The notes under the pieces were generated by a model. That model saw nothing but the letters and a program-made list of their open reading frames with translations, was not told where the DNA came from and made no database searches. DNA of 36,651 nt, taken from assembly GCA_003450735.1 (NCBI GenBank), contig DMEZ01000035.1, forward strand, positions 32,204 through 68,854. Reading direction: 5' to 3'. This stretch comes from Elusimicrobiota bacterium (GTDB taxonomy: Bacteria; Elusimicrobiota; Elusimicrobia; UBA1565). A program made the position numbers and the translations under genes. Positions 21,661 through 29,524 of the stretch are shown piece after piece. How positions within the stretch are numbered: position 1 is the first letter of the stretch; each line of letters opens with the position of its first letter.

Positions 21661-22065
21661 ATGAGCGACAATGCCGACATCGAAGCGATGCTCAAGATGA
21701 TCGTGATCGCGGTCGTCGGCTGCTCCCCTGACCCCGGGCGCGCCTCCCACCAGGTCGCCTCCTATCTCATGGACGCGGGCTTCCGCGTCATCCCGGTCAA
21801 CCCCGCCTGCGACGAGATCCTGGGAGAGCGCTGCTACCCCAGCCTCGCCGCCATCCCCGAACCGGTCGAGGTCGTGAGCGTGTTCCGCCGCTCCGAGCAC
21901 GCTCCGGAAGCCGTCCGCGAGGCTTTGCGCATCAAGGCCAAGGGGGTCTGGCTCCAGGACGGGGTCCTCAGCCCGGAAGCCGCCGAACTGGCCAAGGCCG
22001 GGGGCCTGCGCTTCGTCATGGACGACTGCATCATGCGCCAGCACCTGAGCCGGTTCGGCCGCTGA
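21661..22065 (+). CDS. CoA-binding domain protein (YccU-like)
   Basis: A 134-residue single-domain protein of the CoA_binding_2 family: a Rossmann-like fold with VVGCSPDPGRASHQVASYLM at the nucleotide loop, then GFRVIPVNPACDEILGERCY, VEVVSVFRRSEHAPEAVREAL and a late GLRFVMDDCIMRQH. The length and the conserved D-D-C-I-M-R-x-H ending match the family, which is thought to bind CoA or a related nucleotide; the physiological role is unknown. Its stop overlaps the next gene (TGATG), so it is probably co-transcribed with the TPR protein. Confidence 0.9.
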   Translation: MSDNADIEAMLKMIVIAVVGCSPDPGRASHQVASYLMDAGFRVIPVNPACDEILGERCYPSLAAIPEPVEVVSVFRRSEHAPEAVREALRIKAKGVWLQDGVLSPEAAELAKAGGLRFVMDDCIMRQHLSRFGR

Positions 22066-22766
22066 TGCTCGCCGCCGCCCTCCTCGCGGCCGCCTTGGCC
22101 GTTCCGGCCGATCTGGGCGAAGCCGACCGCCTCTACCTCCATCGCCATCAGGGCTCGAACCTCGAGAGCGCGCTTTCCCTGCTGGAAGGGCGCCTCTCAG
22201 CGGCGCCGGACGACGCCGGGACCCGCTGGCGGCTCTGCCGCGCGCTGGTGCGCCTGGGCGAGCGGCGGCAGGGGCGTACGGAGCGCCGCGCTCTCTTCGA
22301 GAAGGCCCGCGCTCACGCGGAGCGCGCCCTGGAGCTCGATGAGAAGTGCGCCGAGGCTCACTACTGGTGGGGGGTGGCCGCCGGCCGCGTCGGGCAGGAG
22401 CGCGGGATGCTCCGCTCGCTGTTCCTGGTCGGCCCGATCAAGGCGAGCATGCGGCGCGCCCTCGAGCTCGACCCCTCCATGGGGCCCGCCCACATGGTCC
22501 TCGGAGAGATCCTCCGCCAGCTCCCCGGCTTCGCGGGCGGCTCCAATAAGGGCGCGGCCGCCGAGCTCGAGGCGGCCGTGAAGGCCAGCCCGAACTACAC
22601 TGCGGCCTACCCCTCCCTGGCCGAGGCCTACCTGGCGCTGGGCGAGAAGGAGAAGGCGCGCGGAGCCCTGAGGGCCGCCCTCGAGGTGGGGGAGCCCGAG
22701 GACCCCGGCGAGCACGACGAGAACCTCGCCGACGCGAGGCGCCTGCTCGCGGAGCTGGACCGATAG
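22065..22766 (+). CDS. Exported TPR-repeat protein
   Basis: A 233-residue protein with a short hydrophobic N-terminus (MLAAALLAAALAVPA), probably a signal peptide. Four or five tetratricopeptide-like helix pairs follow: ESALSLLEGRLSAAPDDAGT, KARAHAERALELDEKCAEAH, MRRALELDPSMGPAHMVLGE, ELEAAVKASPNYTAAYPSLA and KARGALRAALEV. The HYWWGVAAGR, LPGFAGGSNKGA and LGE motifs resemble TatT-type periplasmic TPR proteins. Such repeats bind proteins, but no partner is evident. It starts one base inside the stop of the CoA-binding gene and ends four bases from the convergent PDZ gene. Confidence 0.8.
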   Translation: MLAAALLAAALAVPADLGEADRLYLHRHQGSNLESALSLLEGRLSAAPDDAGTRWRLCRALVRLGERRQGRTERRALFEKARAHAERALELDEKCAEAHYWWGVAAGRVGQERGMLRSLFLVGPIKASMRRALELDPSMGPAHMVLGEILRQLPGFAGGSNKGAAAELEAAVKASPNYTAAYPSLAEAYLALGEKEKARGALRAALEVGEPEDPGEHDENLADARRLLAELDR

Positions 22767-22770
22767 GCCG

Positions 22771-24663
22771 CTATTTCTTCTCTTCCCCGAACAGGTTGGG
22801 CTCGATGGGCGTCGCGAAGGAGGCCCGCGTGAGCGGGACCCGGCGCGGCGCCTGTCCCGGCGTCTGGAAGGTCGCGGCATTGGAGCCCGTCAGGTCTTCG
22901 CGCAGCTTGGCGCGCAGTTCGCTCTCGGTCAGGGACGCCGCTTCATCGTCCCCGAGGCGCAGGAGGAGGTCGCCCTCCTTGAGCCGGGCCTTGGCGGAGG
23001 GGGATTCGGGAAGGATCTTCTTGACCAGGACGTTGTCGCCTTCCTTGCGCACGGTCAGCCCGATGCCCTGGCGGAACATCATTCCGCGGCGCAGGCTGAG
23101 GGTCTCGGCCTTGGAGGCGCCGGAGCGCATGACGCGGATGTCCACGGAGCTCCCCGGCTTGCCGTAGAGGAGGCTGATGGCTTCCTGGAACGAGTAGCGG
23201 TCGGAGGCGCGTCCCTCGATGGCGGTGATCCGGTCGCCCGGCTTGAGCTCGGCGGCCTCCGCGGCGCGCTTCTCGATGACGTGGGTGATCTCGAAGGTCC
23301 GGCCCTTGGCCGCGCCGTCCGAGGTCTTGAACCAGAGCCCGACGCCGGCCTTGAAGAACCCCTGGTTCTCGCTGAGGGTCAGCGGCTTGGCCAGCCGGAT
23401 CTTGTAGTTGCGGTCCGGGTCGGCCAGGAAGGGGTCCGTGTCGGCCGGGGCGGCCACGAGGACTCCGCCCTTGCTCAGCTTGAGCAGGCTTTCCGCGCCG
23501 GACACCTCCGAGATGCGGGCCTCGCAGGGATAGGTGTGCCCGCCGGCCACCGCGATCTTGTAGACCCGCAAACGCACGGCCGTGGCAGAGGGGCCGGCTT
23601 CCTTGACGGAAACGGCCTGCGCCCAGACCTTGCTCCCCTGGGGGATGGCCAGGTAATCGAGGCTCGCGTCCATGGCCATGGGGGTGGAGGTCACGCCCTC
23701 CAGGACGTCCCCTCCCGTGATGGAGCGGGGGAGGCCCTTGGGGAAGCGGACCCAAAGCGACTCGCCGGCCGCGATGCGGAAGGAGGGCGCCTTCAGGGTC
23801 TTCAGGGTGTCGGGGACATGGCGCTCCGCCTCCTCGAGGTGGTCGGCGCGGACCCTCTCCTCGAGGGCCGTGAGCTTCTTGGGATCGCGGGCGGCCGCCT
23901 TGGCCGGGGCTTCCAGGGGCGTGCGAAGGCCGAGGACCTCCCGGCCGCGCTGGACCACCGCGGAGAGCCGGGAGACCGGGTCCGGCGGCGCCGGAAGGGC
24001 CGCCGTCCGAAGAGGCTTCCCCTCGAAGCGCAGGATCTTGTCGCCGGCTTTCATCCCGAGGGACTCGGCGAAGGATTGAGCGTAGACCTGCGAGACGGAC
24101 AAGCCGGTCTCGGAGGGCTCGCCCAGCAGTCCGGCTTCATCCGGCCTGCGCGGAGGGGCGTCCGAGCGGGCGGGTTGGATGTCGATGTGCAGCGGAGGCT
24201 CCGGCGGCATCGCCGCGGCGGCGGGGGCTTCCTTCCTGGGAGCCTTGGGCTTCGCCGGCGGCGCGGCCGCCGGGGCCGGCTTGGCCTTCAGCGGCGCGGG
24301 CTTCTCGACGGCGGGCTCCGGGGACTCCTCCACGTTCAGGTCCGGCTGGGAGAGGTCGATGTCCTGCGCGTCGGCGGGCTCCGGCCGCTGGGAGTCGGCC
24401 TGAGCGGCCGGCTCGATGTCGTCGATGGGAAGGACTTCGATGGTCTTCTTGACCGTCGGCTGGGCTTTCTTGGAGGGCTTCGCCTTCGCGGCCTTGCGCG
24501 CCTTCTTCTTGGGCGCGCTCTTGCGGACCTTCTTCTTGGCGGCGGGAGCCGGGCGCGGCGCGTCCGCGGGCAGGGGCGCCGGCGAAGGGGCGGCGGGGTC
24601 GGCGGCCGAGACGGGGCCGGCGGTCAGGGACGCGGCGAGGAGTGCGATGATCCAGGTTCTCAC
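22771..24663 (-). CDS. Secreted protein with three PDZ domains
   Basis: A 630-residue exported protein (signal peptide 1-20). Residues about 20-170 are a Lys/Ala/Pro-rich low-complexity region, strongly basic at 42-72 and acidic afterwards. PDZ-like units lie at about 185-215 (VYAQSFAESLGMKAGDKILR), 465-550 (ELKPGDRITAIEGRASDRYS) and 553-600 (ILPESPSAKARLKEGDLLLR). Between the first two lies a beta domain (AGESLWVRFPKGLPRS ... DYLAIPQGSKVWAQAVSV) resembling those of secretion-system or pilus scaffold proteins. No protease domain is present, so it looks like an adaptor. The start is GTG, overlapping the upstream stop (GTGA). Confidence 0.75.
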   Translation of the reverse strand: MRTWIIALLAASLTAGPVSAADPAAPSPAPLPADAPRPAPAAKKKVRKSAPKKKARKAAKAKPSKKAQPTVKKTIEVLPIDDIEPAAQADSQRPEPADAQDIDLSQPDLNVEESPEPAVEKPAPLKAKPAPAAAPPAKPKAPRKEAPAAAAMPPEPPLHIDIQPARSDAPPRRPDEAGLLGEPSETGLSVSQVYAQSFAESLGMKAGDKILRFEGKPLRTAALPAPPDPVSRLSAVVQRGREVLGLRTPLEAPAKAAARDPKKLTALEERVRADHLEEAERHVPDTLKTLKAPSFRIAAGESLWVRFPKGLPRSITGGDVLEGVTSTPMAMDASLDYLAIPQGSKVWAQAVSVKEAGPSATAVRLRVYKIAVAGGHTYPCEARISEVSGAESLLKLSKGGVLVAAPADTDPFLADPDRNYKIRLAKPLTLSENQGFFKAGVGLWFKTSDGAAKGRTFEITHVIEKRAAEAAELKPGDRITAIEGRASDRYSFQEAISLLYGKPGSSVDIRVMRSGASKAETLSLRRGMMFRQGIGLTVRKEGDNVLVKKILPESPSAKARLKEGDLLLRLGDDEAASLTESELRAKLREDLTGSNAATFQTPGQAPRRVPLTRASFATPIEPNLFGEEKK

Positions 24664-26825
24664 GGCTGGCCTCCTTTCTCGGGGGTCGCGGCGGGCTCTC
24701 GGCCGGAGCGGATGGAGGGCTCCTGGCTCAACCTCTCGCGCTCGCGGCGCTCGGCCTCGATGCGGTCGAGGCGCTCGCGCTCGGAGGAGACGGCGCGGAT
24801 GGCCTCGTCCGTGTCGTCCTTCGAGGGAGTCCCTTCGGCGGCCTCGCCGGGGCCCAGCGCCAGTCCCGCGGCGGAAGCGAGCTCCTCGGCCTTCTTGCGA
24901 AGGGCCTGGTAGCAGGAGCGCGACTCCAGCGAGTCGATGCGGGCGATCAGCGGGGTCAGGATGGCCAGCGCGCCGGCGTGGTCGGCGGACTGAGCCTCGA
25001 CGAGCTTGGCCTCGACGTCGTCCGAGATGGCCTTGCCCGCGCGGGCGCGGGGCAGGTCCTGGAGGCGGATCGCGGTGTAATCGGACTCCCAGGGGCCGCA
25101 GCGGGCCTCCCCGTCGGAATCGAGCAAAGCCAGCGCGGAGGCGTAGGCTTCGGCGGCCTCCTCGTGGCGGCAGGCGGCTTCCTGCTTGCGGGCCGTTTCG
25201 GCGGAGGCGCGGAAGGCGTCCTGGTTCGCCCGCCTCAGTTCAGTCTGCCGCAGAAGGGTCTCGAGCTCGGCCCGCAGGCCGGCGGCGGCGCCCTCCTGAG
25301 GCGCGGAGAGACGGTCGCAGCCGGGCGGCAGGCCGTCGAGCAGGGCGAGGGCCCGGCGGGCTTTCTCGGATTTGAAGTCGCAGCGCTCCTTCGAGGCGTG
25401 CAGGCGCACGCCGTCCATCAGCTCGCCCAGGGTCTTGGCCTGGGCGGCCTGCTCGGCGGCGCGCTTGATGCGGGGCTTGAGCCAGGAGAGCAATGAGCGG
25501 AACTGCGGCTTGTCCGCCTCCCGGAGGCTCTTCTCCAGGTCGGAGAAGCCCGTCTCGGCCTCCTCGAGCCGGCAGGCCTGGGCGTCGCTCTCGGCGTCCG
25601 CGGCGGCCGAGACGACCTCGTCGAACCGGGGGGAGACCTCGATGACCGCCTCGCGGGACGCGGAGGCGCCGTCGGCGGCCTCGAGCAGGAACCGGAAGAC
25701 CTTGCGGCCGGAGCTGCGCAGGGGGACGGTGTAGCGGAGCGTGTGCGGGCCTCCCGCGGAGCGCTTGAGCACCGAGGTCTTCAGGGCGGAGAGGCCGGCT
25801 TCGCCCTCGTCGAGGAAGCCGGCTTCCGTGACCTCGATGGAGTCCTTGGCGGAGAGGCCCTCCACCCAGTACGCCAGGCTGACGACGGCCTCGTCGCCCA
25901 CGTCGTAAGGCTCGCTGCCGGAGGCCAGGTTCACGTGAAGGTCGGCTCCGGAGAAGCGGGCGACGGGAGCGGGGCCCTTGGACTTCAGGGCGAAGCGCAG
26001 GGCGCGCAGGGCGTCGGGGCCGGAGGAGAGGCGCTCGGCCAGGGCGGAGAGGTCCTTCGCGTCCCGGCTCAGGTTCGTCGAGCGCTCGAGCGCGGCGAGG
26101 CGGCTCCGGGTCTGGGACACGTCCCAAAGCCGCTTCTGCTCGGTCAGGTAGGCGGCGATGGCGGAGAGCGTCTGCGGGGAAGCCTCTCCAGCCCGCTGGT
26201 CGCGCTGGAGCGATTCGACCGCGACCGGCTGGGCCGCGAGGAAATGCGCCTCGGCCTGGTCGTCCTTGAAAGGTCCGTAGAGGAGGGTGGAGAAGAAGAG
26301 GTGGGCGGCGGGCCGGTAATCGGAGACCAGGTCTGCGTGCGTCCGGGCCCAGAAGGCGCGGCCCCAAGGCGTGGCGGGCAGGGGCTTGGCCTCCGGCGGC
26401 GGGCCGATGTTCTCGAGCTGGGAGGCCAGGATGGCCGCCGCGGCCCGAACCGCGGAGGTGAGGGGCCCGGCGTCCTTCATCTTCTCGATGCGCCGCAGGG
26501 CCGAGGCGTCGCCGTCGATCTCCTTGCCGGCGCGGGCTTTCACGTAGAGGCCGGCGAAGACGGAGAAGTCCTCCGCTCCGGCGGCCAACTGCTCCAGGAG
26601 CGGCCACTGCACGTGCAGGACGCCGCGGCTCTTCTTGCTTCCGGAGAGCAGGAGCACCCCGCGGTCGGAGAGGGTCTGCACGTTCCCCGCGCCGAGGGCG
26701 TCTTCAAGGGCCGCATAGGCGGCTTGCGTGGCGGGGAGCGGAGAGGCTTCCTCGGCGGAGGGAGGGGCCTCGGCCGCGAACGCAGGGAGGGTCGTGAGTA
26801 TCGTCGCAAAAATCAGTGTTTTCAC
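24660..26825 (-). CDS. Large secreted helical protein, 721 aa
   Basis: The GTG at 26825 starts a good signal peptide (MKTLIFATILTTLPAFA) nine bases after GGAG; an in-frame TTG at 26861 would only add a polar stretch. Residues about 20-270 are helical and TPR-like. Residues about 270-390 form a beta-sandwich-like region (DLHVNLASGSEPYDVGDEAV, KDSIEVTEAGFLDEGE, HTLRYTVPLRSSGRKVFRFL). The remainder is helical with four or five cysteines, ending in a charged coiled coil rich in RERLDRIEAERRERE. A -35-like TTGACA sits at 26856-26861, but without a well-spaced -10. It overlaps the triple-PDZ gene by four bases, so the two probably form one envelope complex. No family recognised. Confidence 0.7.
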   Translation of the reverse strand: MKTLIFATILTTLPAFAAEAPPSAEEASPLPATQAAYAALEDALGAGNVQTLSDRGVLLLSGSKKSRGVLHVQWPLLEQLAAGAEDFSVFAGLYVKARAGKEIDGDASALRRIEKMKDAGPLTSAVRAAAAILASQLENIGPPPEAKPLPATPWGRAFWARTHADLVSDYRPAAHLFFSTLLYGPFKDDQAEAHFLAAQPVAVESLQRDQRAGEASPQTLSAIAAYLTEQKRLWDVSQTRSRLAALERSTNLSRDAKDLSALAERLSSGPDALRALRFALKSKGPAPVARFSGADLHVNLASGSEPYDVGDEAVVSLAYWVEGLSAKDSIEVTEAGFLDEGEAGLSALKTSVLKRSAGGPHTLRYTVPLRSSGRKVFRFLLEAADGASASREAVIEVSPRFDEVVSAAADAESDAQACRLEEAETGFSDLEKSLREADKPQFRSLLSWLKPRIKRAAEQAAQAKTLGELMDGVRLHASKERCDFKSEKARRALALLDGLPPGCDRLSAPQEGAAAGLRAELETLLRQTELRRANQDAFRASAETARKQEAACRHEEAAEAYASALALLDSDGEARCGPWESDYTAIRLQDLPRARAGKAISDDVEAKLVEAQSADHAGALAILTPLIARIDSLESRSCYQALRKKAEELASAAGLALGPGEAAEGTPSKDDTDEAIRAVSSERERLDRIEAERRERERLSQEPSIRSGREPAATPEKGGQP

Positions 26826-26857
26826 GGGGCTATTCTCCACTATAGAGGGCGAGTTTG

Positions 26858-27730
26858 TCAATCGGGCAGGTGCTCCTTGAAAAACGAGGTGAGACGGCGC
26901 CGGTACTCCTCTCCCCCGGCTTCCCAGCAGTTCGCGTGGAACGCGCCGGCGACCAAGTAGAACTCCTTGGGGCTCGCGGCCCGCTCATAGAGCCAGCGCA
27001 CGACCGGGACGGGCATGAGCGGGTCGTTCTCGGCGGCGATGAAGAGGAGGGGCTTTTTCGGCAGGCGGCCGATGTGGAGGGCGGGGCTGCAGGATTCCGG
27101 GTCGGCGCGCAGCCGCCAGGAGACCGCCAGCAGGACGGCCCAGACGAAGGGGAAATAGGGGAGGCGGTAGTTGTTCTTCGAGAACTGGGCCACGACTTCG
27201 CGGAAGGAGCGGTAGGGAGACTCGAAGGCCGCGCAGGCGAAGACGGGACGGTCGGCCATGCCCTGGATGGCCATCACCGCCCCCATGGAGAGTCCGTAGA
27301 GGCCCAGGCTGACCCACTCGGGCCGGCGCTCCTGGAGGAAGCGGAGGGCGGCGGCGAAGTCGCGAGCTTCGAGGAAGCCGTTCCCCGTGATCTTCCCCTC
27401 GCTCTCCCCGTGCGAGCGGCTGTCGAACAGGAAAAGGTTGAACTCGTCGGCCAGGAAGTGGATGCGCTTGAGAAGGTCGCCCTTGTTGTCGCCCCAGCCG
27501 TGGCAGCAGAGGAGGGCCCTGCGGACGGGCTTCCGGGCCGATATCAGCCAGCCGCGCAGGAGGAGGCCGTCGTCGGTCTGGAACTGGACTTTCTCGAAAG
27601 ACAGCGAGAACTGGTCCGGCCAGATCGTGTGCGCGATCATCCGGGGCGGGTGGAAGATGACGCTCGCCCCCCAGGCCGCGGCCGAGGCGAAGAGGAGCAG
27701 GGTTCCCAGGGCCAGGAGGATCCAGCTCAA
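26858..27730 (-). CDS. Alpha/beta hydrolase, membrane-anchored
   Basis: A 290-residue protein with an N-terminal transmembrane helix (about 3-25) and an alpha/beta-hydrolase fold: CCHGWGDNKGD oxyanion-side loop, FLFDSRSHGESEG, nucleophile serine in GLYGLSMGAVM, acid in AAENDPLMPV and catalytic histidine in AGAFHANCWE. This is the layout of the BAAT/acyl-CoA thioester hydrolase-like and prolyl-oligopeptidase-like membrane hydrolases; the substrate cannot be told. The start is TTG, overlapping the folK stop (TTGA), so translation is probably coupled to folK. Confidence 0.87.
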   Translation of the reverse strand: MSWILLALGTLLLFASAAAWGASVIFHPPRMIAHTIWPDQFSLSFEKVQFQTDDGLLLRGWLISARKPVRRALLCCHGWGDNKGDLLKRIHFLADEFNLFLFDSRSHGESEGKITGNGFLEARDFAAALRFLQERRPEWVSLGLYGLSMGAVMAIQGMADRPVFACAAFESPYRSFREVVAQFSKNNYRLPYFPFVWAVLLAVSWRLRADPESCSPALHIGRLPKKPLLFIAAENDPLMPVPVVRWLYERAASPKEFYLVAGAFHANCWEAGGEEYRRRLTSFFKEHLPD

Positions 27731-28185
27731 CGCGGGGCCTCGCGCAGCCAGACCGAAAGGGTCTTCCGAGGCGCGGCGGGCGGGACCCAGCGAGGCCGGA
27801 GCTCCGCGAGCGGCTCGAGCACGAAGCGGCGGCTCAGCGCGCGCGGGTGGGGCACTTCCAGGTGGGCGGTCTTGATGCGCGCGGCGCCGTAGAAGAGCAG
27901 GTCGCAGTCGAGCGGCCGAGGTCCCCAGCGGGGCCCGGGCCGGCGGCCGCGCAGGGCTTCGAGGCGCTTGAGCTCGATGAGCAGGCCCATGGGGCTCAGC
28001 CTCGTCTGGATCCAGGCGGCTGCGTTGAGGTACTCGGGCTGGGGCGGGCCGACGGGCGCGGTGCGGCGGAACTTGGAGCGGCGCAGGAGCCTCGTGCGGG
28101 GAAGGGCGTCGAGGGCCTTCAGGGCGAAGCGAAGGTGGGCGTCACGGTCGCCGAGGTTGGAGCCGAGGCCGATGAGGCAGTCCAT
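27727..28185 (-). CDS. folK: 2-amino-4-hydroxy-6-hydroxymethyldihydropteridine pyrophosphokinase
   Basis: A 152-residue HPPK, the enzyme that transfers pyrophosphate from ATP to the pterin in folate synthesis. Family hallmarks are all present: N-terminal GLGSNLGDRDAHL, FRRTAPVGPPQPEYLNAAA (the pterin-binding loop with PQPxYLN), LKRLEALRGRRPGPRWGPR, the metal-binding DCDLL in RPLDCDLLFYG, and HPRALSRRFVLEPLAE. Length is typical. It lies three bases after the small membrane protein gene and overlaps the hydrolase gene. No other folate genes are nearby. Confidence 0.95.
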   Translation of the reverse strand: MDCLIGLGSNLGDRDAHLRFALKALDALPRTRLLRRSKFRRTAPVGPPQPEYLNAAAWIQTRLSPMGLLIELKRLEALRGRRPGPRWGPRPLDCDLLFYGAARIKTAHLEVPHPRALSRRFVLEPLAELRPRWVPPAAPRKTLSVWLREAPR

Positions 28186-28188
28186 CCC

Positions 28189-28554
28189 TCAGGAGCGGCT
28201 TCGCCGGCTCAGCCCGAGGTAGAGGGAGCGGAGGGCGAAGAGCACGAGCAGGCAGAGCGCGAGAGCCCCCAGGTTCCCGGGCCAGCCCTCGAAGATGCCG
28301 CGGTCCCAACTCCCCCGGTAGCCGAAGTCCTGGAGGGTCTTCGAAGTGAAGGCCACTCTGAGGGCGGGGAGGACCTTCGAGAAGAGGCCGCCCTCGTAGA
28401 CCAGGAGCGTCCAGAGCAGCCACCACAGGACGCCCGCGGCGGCCAGCGTGATGAGGAACGCGGCGCCGTCGTGGACGGGGTCGAAAGCGGGCTCGGAGGG
28501 GTCGTCCCGGTCGAAGAAGGAGAGGGCGCGCTCAGCCCAGGGCGGGAGCTTCAT
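28189..28554 (-). CDS. Small membrane protein, 121 aa
   Basis: The protein has two transmembrane helices, at about 30-53 (DGAAFLITLAAAGVLWWLLWTLLVYEGG) and about 92-112 (NLGALALCLLVLFALRSLYLGL). The N-terminus is acidic (FFDRDDPSEPAFDPVHDG), the loop between the helices is aromatic (YRGSWDRGIFEGWPGN) and the tail is basic (SRRSRS). I recognise no family. It overlaps dapB by four bases (ATGA) and ends three bases before folK, so it sits inside the operon and is very likely translated. Confidence 0.72.
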   Translation of the reverse strand: MKLPPWAERALSFFDRDDPSEPAFDPVHDGAAFLITLAAAGVLWWLLWTLLVYEGGLFSKVLPALRVAFTSKTLQDFGYRGSWDRGIFEGWPGNLGALALCLLVLFALRSLYLGLSRRSRS

Positions 28555-29261
28555 GCCGCCGGCAGGCCTAGCACGTCCATCATGGAGTAGAGCCCGGGGG
28601 CGCGCCCTCGCACCCAGAGCGCCGCCGCGAGCGCCCCCCGGGCGAAGACCTCGCGGGAGTGCGCTCGGTGCGTGAGCTCGAGACGCTCGCCCGGGCCGGC
28701 CAGGGTCAGGGTGTGCTCGCCCACCACGTCGCCCACGCGGAGGCTCGCGCAGGGGACGGCCTTGCCGTCCTTGCGGGCCGAGCGCACGGCGTCGGCGATG
28801 CGCAGGGCCGAGCCGCTCGGCGCGTCCTTCTTCTGGGAGTGGTGGGTCTCGGAGAGGGCGGCCTCGAAGCCGGGCAGGGCCGCGGCGGCCAGGGCTGCGA
28901 GGTGGAAGAGCAGGTTCATCCCGAGGCTCATGTTCGGAGCGAGCAGCAGCGGGATGCGCTCAGCGAGCTCGTGGAGGCGAACTCGCTGCATCTCGTCGAA
29001 GCCGGTGGTGCCGACCACGGCGGGCACGCCGGCCTTGGCGGCCTCCTCGACGAAGAGGACGGAGGCGGCGGCGGCGCTGAAGTCGACGAGGACGTCGGCC
29101 TCCTTTAGGAGCGCCGGCAGGCGCTCGGCGGGCTCGAAGGGGGCGGCGCGGTCGACGGCAGCGCAAAGGACGAAGCGCGCGTCCTGGCCGGCGGCGGCGG
29201 CCACGGCGCGGCCCGTCTTGCCGGCGGCACCGCAGAGGATGATCCTCGTCTTATCGTTCAT
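28551..29261 (-). CDS. dapB: 4-hydroxy-tetrahydrodipicolinate reductase
   Basis: A 236-residue DapB that reduces HTPA to tetrahydrodipicolinate with NAD(P)H in lysine/diaminopimelate synthesis. The nucleotide loop GAAGKTGR is at 11-18, GTTGFDE at 84-90, the catalytic His-Lys pair H140 and K144 in ETHHSQKKDAPSGSA, and a late SREVFARGALAAALW. Length is slightly below the family's 240-270. I chose ATG 29261 because the Rossmann strand (TRIILCGAAG) follows at once; longer in-frame extensions run through the tRNA genes. There is no Shine-Dalgarno sequence: only eight bases separate the ATG from the 3' end of tRNA-Glu, so dapB is probably read from the tRNA promoter. Confidence 0.94.
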   Translation of the reverse strand: MNDKTRIILCGAAGKTGRAVAAAAGQDARFVLCAAVDRAAPFEPAERLPALLKEADVLVDFSAAAASVLFVEEAAKAGVPAVVGTTGFDEMQRVRLHELAERIPLLLAPNMSLGMNLLFHLAALAAAALPGFEAALSETHHSQKKDAPSGSALRIADAVRSARKDGKAVPCASLRVGDVVGEHTLTLAGPGERLELTHRAHSREVFARGALAAALWVRGRAPGLYSMMDVLGLPAA

Positions 29262-29269
29262 GTCGAGTG

Positions 29270-29341
29270 TGCCCCCACGGGGAATCGAACCCCGCTCTTC
29301 ACCTTGAAAGGGTGATGTCCTAGCCGATAGACGATGGGGGC
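29270..29341 (-). tRNA. tRNA-Glu (anticodon TTC)
   Basis: A 72-nt cloverleaf with acceptor GCCCCCA/TGGGGGC plus discriminator A, a D-arm with GGCTAGGAC, anticodon stem CACCC with loop CTTTCAA giving TTC, and a T-arm GCGGGGTTCGATTCCCCGT. CCA is not encoded. It is ten bases downstream of tRNA-Lys and eight bases upstream of the dapB ATG. Confidence 0.96.
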
Positions 29342-29351
29342 TAAGACCCTT

Positions 29352-29424
29352 TGAGCCCGGTGGGGTTCGAACCCACGACCCCACGCTTAAAAGGCGTGTG
29401 CTCTACCAGCTGAGCTACGGGCTC
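29352..29424 (-). tRNA. tRNA-Lys (anticodon TTT)
   Basis: A 73-nt cloverleaf with acceptor GAGCCCG/CGGGCTC and discriminator A, D-arm AGCTCAGCTGGTAGAGC, anticodon loop CTTTTAA giving TTT, and a T-arm GTGGGTTCGAACCCCAC. CCA is not encoded. It is the first tRNA of the pair. AT-rich sequence (GATTAAGATATTAT on the minus strand) lies just upstream and may hold the promoter. Confidence 0.97.
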
Positions 29425-29481
29425 ATAATATCTTAATCATGAACCAGTCCAGCAACGCTGGGCGGGCTCTTTTACAAGGTG

Positions 29482-29497
29482 GGATTATATATAATCC
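29482..29497 (+). promoter_or_regulatory. 16-bp palindrome containing a -10 box, between the tRNAs and the kinase gene
   Basis: GGATTATATATAATCC is a perfect 16-bp inverted repeat and contains TATAAT on both strands. On the plus strand the TATAAT at 29490-29495 is 29 bases before the kinase ATG; a TTTACA lies too close upstream to be a standard -35. It may act as a bidirectional -10 region or an operator. The kinase ATG itself follows a GGGGG ribosome-binding stretch. Confidence 0.4.
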
Positions 29498-29524
29498 AAA
29501 GTAAGTTTCTTATCGGGGGTCCCG

